A stretch of 8,782 nt of DNA from Paracraurococcus sp049315625. Its GTDB lineage: Bacteria > Pseudomonadota > Alphaproteobacteria > Acetobacterales > Acetobacteraceae. Each line of letters starts with the position of its first letter. Position 1 is the first letter of the stretch. Location of the stretch: NCBI GenBank assembly GCA_049315625.1, contig JBMOJU010000226.1, forward strand, positions 1 to 8,782. The letters run 5' to 3'. The position numbers and the translations under genes are program-made. The notes beneath the pieces were generated by a model. The model did not search any database. It was given only the letters and a program-made list of their open reading frames with translations, and had not been told where the DNA came from. Of the stretch, positions 6,058 through 8,782 are shown one piece after another.

Positions 6058-7290
6058 TCAGGTGGTGAAATCCTTCAGCGGCCGGGCTGGATCGCGCAGC
6101 AGCGCGGGGGCGACCCGGGCCTGCTTCGCCACCAGCAGGCGGCCAGCCATGAAATCGGCCGGGGCGTTCACCGCCTCCACCGCCAGGACGCGATGTTCGG
6201 CGTCCAGGTGGAACACCGCGAAGCCGGGGCCGTCGGTATCGCCGCGCACCACGACCTCGTGCGCGTCGAAGGCAAGGCCGGCCATCTGCAGCCGCAGGTC
6301 GAATTGGTCGGACCAGAACCACGGCACTTCGGGCGGCGGCGGCGCGCGGCCACAGATGTCGGCGGCTGCCTGCTTCGCCTGCTCGATGGCATTCGGCACG
6401 CTTTCCAGCCGGCCTGAACGGCCATAGAGCGGCAGCGGCCGCTGCGTGCAATCGCCGATCGCATAGATCGCCGGATCGCTGGTGCGGGCCGCCAGGTCCA
6501 CCGCCACGCCGCCGGCGCAGTCCAGCCCGGCCGCCTCTGCCAGTTCGCTGTTGGGCACCGCACCGACGCCGATCAGCACGATGTCGCAGGGGATGCGCCG
6601 CCCATCGGCCAGCAGCACGGCAGCGGCACGGCCGCCCGAACCCTCGATGGCGGCGACCTGCGCCTGCGTCAGGATCTCGACGCCGCGGGCACGGTGTTGC
6701 GCTTCCAGGAAGGCGGAGAGCGTATGGCCGGCGACCCGGGCCAGCACCCGGGCCTCGCGTTCGATGACCACGGCCTTGGCGCCGAGGGCGCGGGCGGAGG
6801 CCGCGACCTCCAGCCCGATATAGCCACCGCCGATGACGGCCAGCCGCCGGCCCGGTCCCAGCGTAGCCTGGAGCGCATCCGCATCCGCCGTGCCGCGGAG
6901 GGCGAGCACGCCGGCAAGCTCCGCCCCCAGCAAAGGCAGGCGTCGCGGTCGCGCGCCGAGCGCGAGGATCAGCCGCTCGTAATCCAGCGACGTGCCATCC
7001 GAGAGCGTCACCCGCCGTGCCGCGCGATCGACCGCGGTGACACGTGTCGCAAGGCGTAGCTCGATGTTTTGCTGGGCGTAGAAGCGGGCCGGGCGCAGGG
7101 CCAGGCTTTCGGCCGTCGCCTCGCCCTTCAGCCAGGCCTTGGACAAGGGTGGGCGCTGGTAGGGGGCGTTCGGCTCCTCGCCCACCAGTACGATGCCGCC
7201 TTTCCAGCCATACTGGCGCAGGAAGGCCGCGGCGGAGCCGCCGGCATGGCCGGCCCCGGCGATGATGATCTGCGGCTGGTCCTGGCCCAC
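6058..7290 (-). CDS. NADH-dependent ferredoxin reductase, putidaredoxin reductase type (FAD)
   Basis: This 410-residue flavoprotein takes two electrons from NADH and delivers them to the [2Fe-2S] ferredoxin. The N-terminal FAD Rossmann motif is GAGHAG (12-17), and the NAD motif is GGGYIG (154-159). Acidic Glu177 at the end of the second strand favours NADH over NADPH. The second FAD contact is YAIGDC (276-281), and the family's interface-domain signature is PWFWSDQFDLRLQMAG (323-338). The start codon is GTG (7290-7288), the only start that begins just before QIIIAGAG. No in-frame ATG exists upstream, and GGGAGG lies about 10 nt before it, a slightly long spacing. It is the first gene of the operon that continues into ferredoxin and CYP153. 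Confidence 0.95.
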   Translation of the reverse strand: MGQDQPQIIIAGAGHAGGSAAAFLRQYGWKGGIVLVGEEPNAPYQRPPLSKAWLKGEATAESLALRPARFYAQQNIELRLATRVTAVDRAARRVTLSDGTSLDYERLILALGARPRRLPLLGAELAGVLALRGTADADALQATLGPGRRLAVIGGGYIGLEVAASARALGAKAVVIEREARVLARVAGHTLSAFLEAQHRARGVEILTQAQVAAIEGSGGRAAAVLLADGRRIPCDIVLIGVGAVPNSELAEAAGLDCAGGVAVDLAARTSDPAIYAIGDCTQRPLPLYGRSGRLESVPNAIEQAKQAAADICGRAPPPPEVPWFWSDQFDLRLQMAGLAFDAHEVVVRGDTDGPGFAVFHLDAEHRVLAVEAVNAPADFMAGRLLVAKQARVAPALLRDPARPLKDFTT

Positions 7291-7318
7291 GCGGACGGTG
7301 CCTCCCTGATTGCGGGGG

Positions 7319-7348
7319 ATGACACACCGAAGATGACGCTTGCGTCAA
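7319..7348 (-). promoter_or_regulatory. Candidate promoter of the CYP153 operon with a 14-bp palindrome over the -35 box
   Basis: On the minus strand TTGACG (7348-7343) is followed 18 nt later by TGTCAT (7324-7319). This would place the transcript start about 20 nt before the GTG start at 7290. TGACGC-TT-GCGTCA (7334-7347) is a perfect palindrome covering most of the -35 box and part of the spacer, where a dimeric regulator could block or aid the polymerase. The palindrome is seen directly. Promoter function is inferred from position, and the -10 box is weak. The rest of the 184-bp divergent gap (7291-7474) shows no other clear element. Confidence 0.4.
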
Positions 7349-7474
7349 GAATTGGCGGACGCAGGGGCGCATTGGCCCGGCGCGGCTTCACGTTCCGCGG
7401 CAGCGACGAACGCGTCCCTGCCACCGGCGTTTGCAGCGTTCGGGCAAGGGTTGAGACGGGTGGCGCGCCAGGTC

Positions 7475-7834
7475 ATGCGGAGACAGCGGGTTCTTATCGT
7501 CGAGGATGATCCCATCGTGGCCCTCGACCTCGAGGCGATCATGGTGGGCGCGGCCGAAGCCGACGTCGCCGTCGCGCATTCGGTGCAGGACGCGCGGCGC
7601 GTGTTGGGAAGTGCCGCCTTCGATGCCGCCTTCCTGGATATCGACGTGCTGGACGGCAAGACCTTCGACCTGGCGAAGCACCTGGCCGAGCGGGGTACCC
7701 CGTTCGTGTTCGTCTCCGGCGCGCGGCGGGAGGAAGTGCCACCGCCCCTGCGGCAGATCCCCTTCCTGCCGAAGCCCTATGATTGCCAGGATGTCGAGCG
7801 CACCTTCCTTGCGACGCTGGCGCAGGCAAGGTGA
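7475..7834 (+). CDS. Single-domain response regulator (receiver only)
   Basis: This is a 119-residue CheY-like receiver with no output domain. Visible residues are the acidic pocket Glu10/Asp11/Asp12 (VEDDP), phosphoacceptor Asp55 (FLDID), the conserved Ser81 (FVSG) and Lys100 (LPKPY). The start at ATG 7475 places the first beta strand (RVLIVEDD) right at the N-terminus. The frame is open further upstream from a TTG at 7340, but that extension is low-complexity and unlike the family. The next gene, a sensor kinase, starts inside its stop codon, so the two are very likely translated together and form a phosphorelay pair. Without a DNA-binding domain it must act through protein contacts or as a phosphate sink, and it cannot itself be the repressor or activator of the P450 operon. 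Confidence 0.93.
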   Translation: MRRQRVLIVEDDPIVALDLEAIMVGAAEADVAVAHSVQDARRVLGSAAFDAAFLDIDVLDGKTFDLAKHLAERGTPFVFVSGARREEVPPPLRQIPFLPKPYDCQDVERTFLATLAQAR

Positions 7835-8782
7835 ACGTGCCCGAGGGCGGCATCGCGGCACGGCTGGCCAGCACCGCAGATCGGGAGCCAGGCAAATCAG
7901 CCGGGATGCAGGCGGGCAGCATGGCCCCTTGGGATGAGGCGGCGCGGATCGCGGCGCTCCACAGCTATGCCGTCCTCGACACGTCGCCGGAGCGCGATTT
8001 CGACGAGGTGGTGCAATTGGCGGCGCAACTCTGCGACGCGCCCATCGCGGTTGTGACGCTGGTCGCGGCGGAGCGGCAATTCTTCAAGGCTGAAATCGGC
8101 CTCGGCGTGCGGCAGACACCGCGCGACGTCTCCATCTGCAGCCATGCCATCCTGCACCGCGACCTGTTCGTCGTGCCGGATACCGCCGCAGACGCACGGT
8201 TCGCCGCGAACCCGCTGGTTCGCGGCGAGCCGCATCTGCGCTTCTACGCGGGCATGCCGCTGGAGACGGCGGAGGGGCTGCCGCTCGGCACACTATGCGT
8301 GCTCGACCATGCGCCGCGGCCGGCAGGCCTGACGCAACCGCAGGGTTTCGCGTTGCGGGTGCTGGCGCGCCAGGTGATGTCTCAACTCGAACTGCGCCGG
8401 ACGCTCCGCGCGCGGGAGGCGGATGCCGCCTCGGTGGCCGATAGCGAGCGGCAGTTTCGTATCCTCGCCGACAGCATGCCGCAGATGGTCTGGGCCACGC
8501 AGCCGGATGGCTTCCACGACTACTTCAACCGTCGTTGGTACGCGTTTACCGGCATGCCGGACGGCTCAACCGGTGGGGCAGGCTGGAACGGCATGTTCCA
8601 CCCGGAGGACCAGGAGCGTGCCTGGGCTCGCTGGCGGCATTCGCTGGCGACCGGCGAGCCCTACGAAGTCGAGTACCGGCTGCGCCGGGCCGATGGCGCG
8701 TATCGCTGGACATTGGGTCGCGCACTGCCGGTACGCGACCCGCAGGGCCGCATCATCCGCTGGTTCGGCACCTGCACCGATA
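7831..8782 (+). CDS. GAF-PAS sensor histidine kinase, N-terminal part (runs off the window)
   Basis: The first 317 codons are visible and the gene is open at the right edge. A GAF domain spans about 55-190, with FFKAEIGL (84-91), TPRDVSICSHAI (96-107), VVPDTAADARF (114-124) and PLGTLCVLD (151-159). A PAS_3-type domain follows at about 205-317, with MPQMVWATQPDGFHDYFN (216-233), HPEDQERAW (257-265) and a PAC end WFGTCTD. This pairing is common in HWE/HisKA_2-type kinases of alphaproteobacteria, but the kinase domain is outside the window, so the class is an inference. No transmembrane segment is seen, so sensing is probably cytoplasmic. I chose GTG 7831 because it overlaps the response-regulator stop as GTGA, a translational-coupling arrangement. 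In-frame ATGs at 7906 and 7921 are real alternatives, and conserved sequence begins only after about residue 36. Confidence 0.88.
   Translation, partial: MNVPEGGIAARLASTADREPGKSAGMQAGSMAPWDEAARIAALHSYAVLDTSPERDFDEVVQLAAQLCDAPIAVVTLVAAERQFFKAEIGLGVRQTPRDVSICSHAILHRDLFVVPDTAADARFAANPLVRGEPHLRFYAGMPLETAEGLPLGTLCVLDHAPRPAGLTQPQGFALRVLARQVMSQLELRRTLRAREADAASVADSERQFRILADSMPQMVWATQPDGFHDYFNRRWYAFTGMPDGSTGGAGWNGMFHPEDQERAWARWRHSLATGEPYEVEYRLRRADGAYRWTLGRALPVRDPQGRIIRWFGTCTD

Noticed and set aside
5816..7372. 518-codon open frame on the minus strand over the reductase and ferredoxin
   Set aside because: It crosses two genuine genes in a different frame and has only low-complexity sequence.
7340..7474. 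45-codon TTG-started extension of the response regulator
   Set aside because: Receiver domains begin at the first beta strand, and the ATG at 7475 gives exactly that. The extension is Ala/Arg-rich and its TTG lies inside the 7334-7347 palindrome.

Overview
The window is very GC-rich, with a strong G/C bias at third codon positions. Its protein families (CYP153, form II CoxL-like enzyme, GAF/PAS sensor kinase with a single-domain response regulator) fit an alphaproteobacterium, most likely an Acetobacteraceae/Roseomonas-like soil or water organism. That placement is inferred from protein style; no rRNA or tRNA is present. No CRISPR array, insertion sequence or integrase was seen. Nearly everything is coding, and every non-coding gap is under 200 bp.

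Layout. (1) At 117-1313 (+) lies a Zn-dependent hydantoinase/carbamoylase-family amidohydrolase (M20 type). It is intact except for an in-frame TAG at codon 210, so it is probably a recent pseudogene. A perfect 12-bp-stem hairpin precedes it and a long hairpin spans its stop codon. (2) At 1412-3736 (-), convergent with (1), lies a full-length molybdopterin-binding large subunit of the xanthine dehydrogenase/aldehyde oxidase family (CoxL form II), with no small or medium subunit beside it. (3) At 3836-4444 (+) lies a TetR-family repressor, divergent from (2). The 99-bp gap between them holds a promoter-like pair with an inverted repeat in its spacer. (4) At 7290-4445 (-) lies a three-gene operon, in transcription order NADH-dependent ferredoxin reductase, [2Fe-2S] ferredoxin and cytochrome P450 CYP153. 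This is a complete electron chain for terminal hydroxylation of alkanes or other aliphatic chains. The P450 stop codon abuts the TetR stop codon with no gap. A 14-bp palindrome overlaps the best candidate -35 box of this operon. (5) At 7475-8782 (+), divergent from (4), lie a single-domain response regulator and, overlapping it by 4 nt, a GAF-PAS sensor kinase that runs off the window.

How it may work together. The reductase takes electrons from NADH and passes them through the ferredoxin to the P450, which oxidises an aliphatic substrate to a primary alcohol. A molybdenum hydroxylase could oxidise a downstream aldehyde, but this link rests on proximity alone. The two-component pair lacks a visible DNA-binding output and may be unrelated. 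I see no clearly new system. The points most worth a second look are the lone amber codon in the amidohydrolase, the orphan CoxL-type gene with its TetR neighbour, and the operator-like palindrome at the CYP153 operon promoter.
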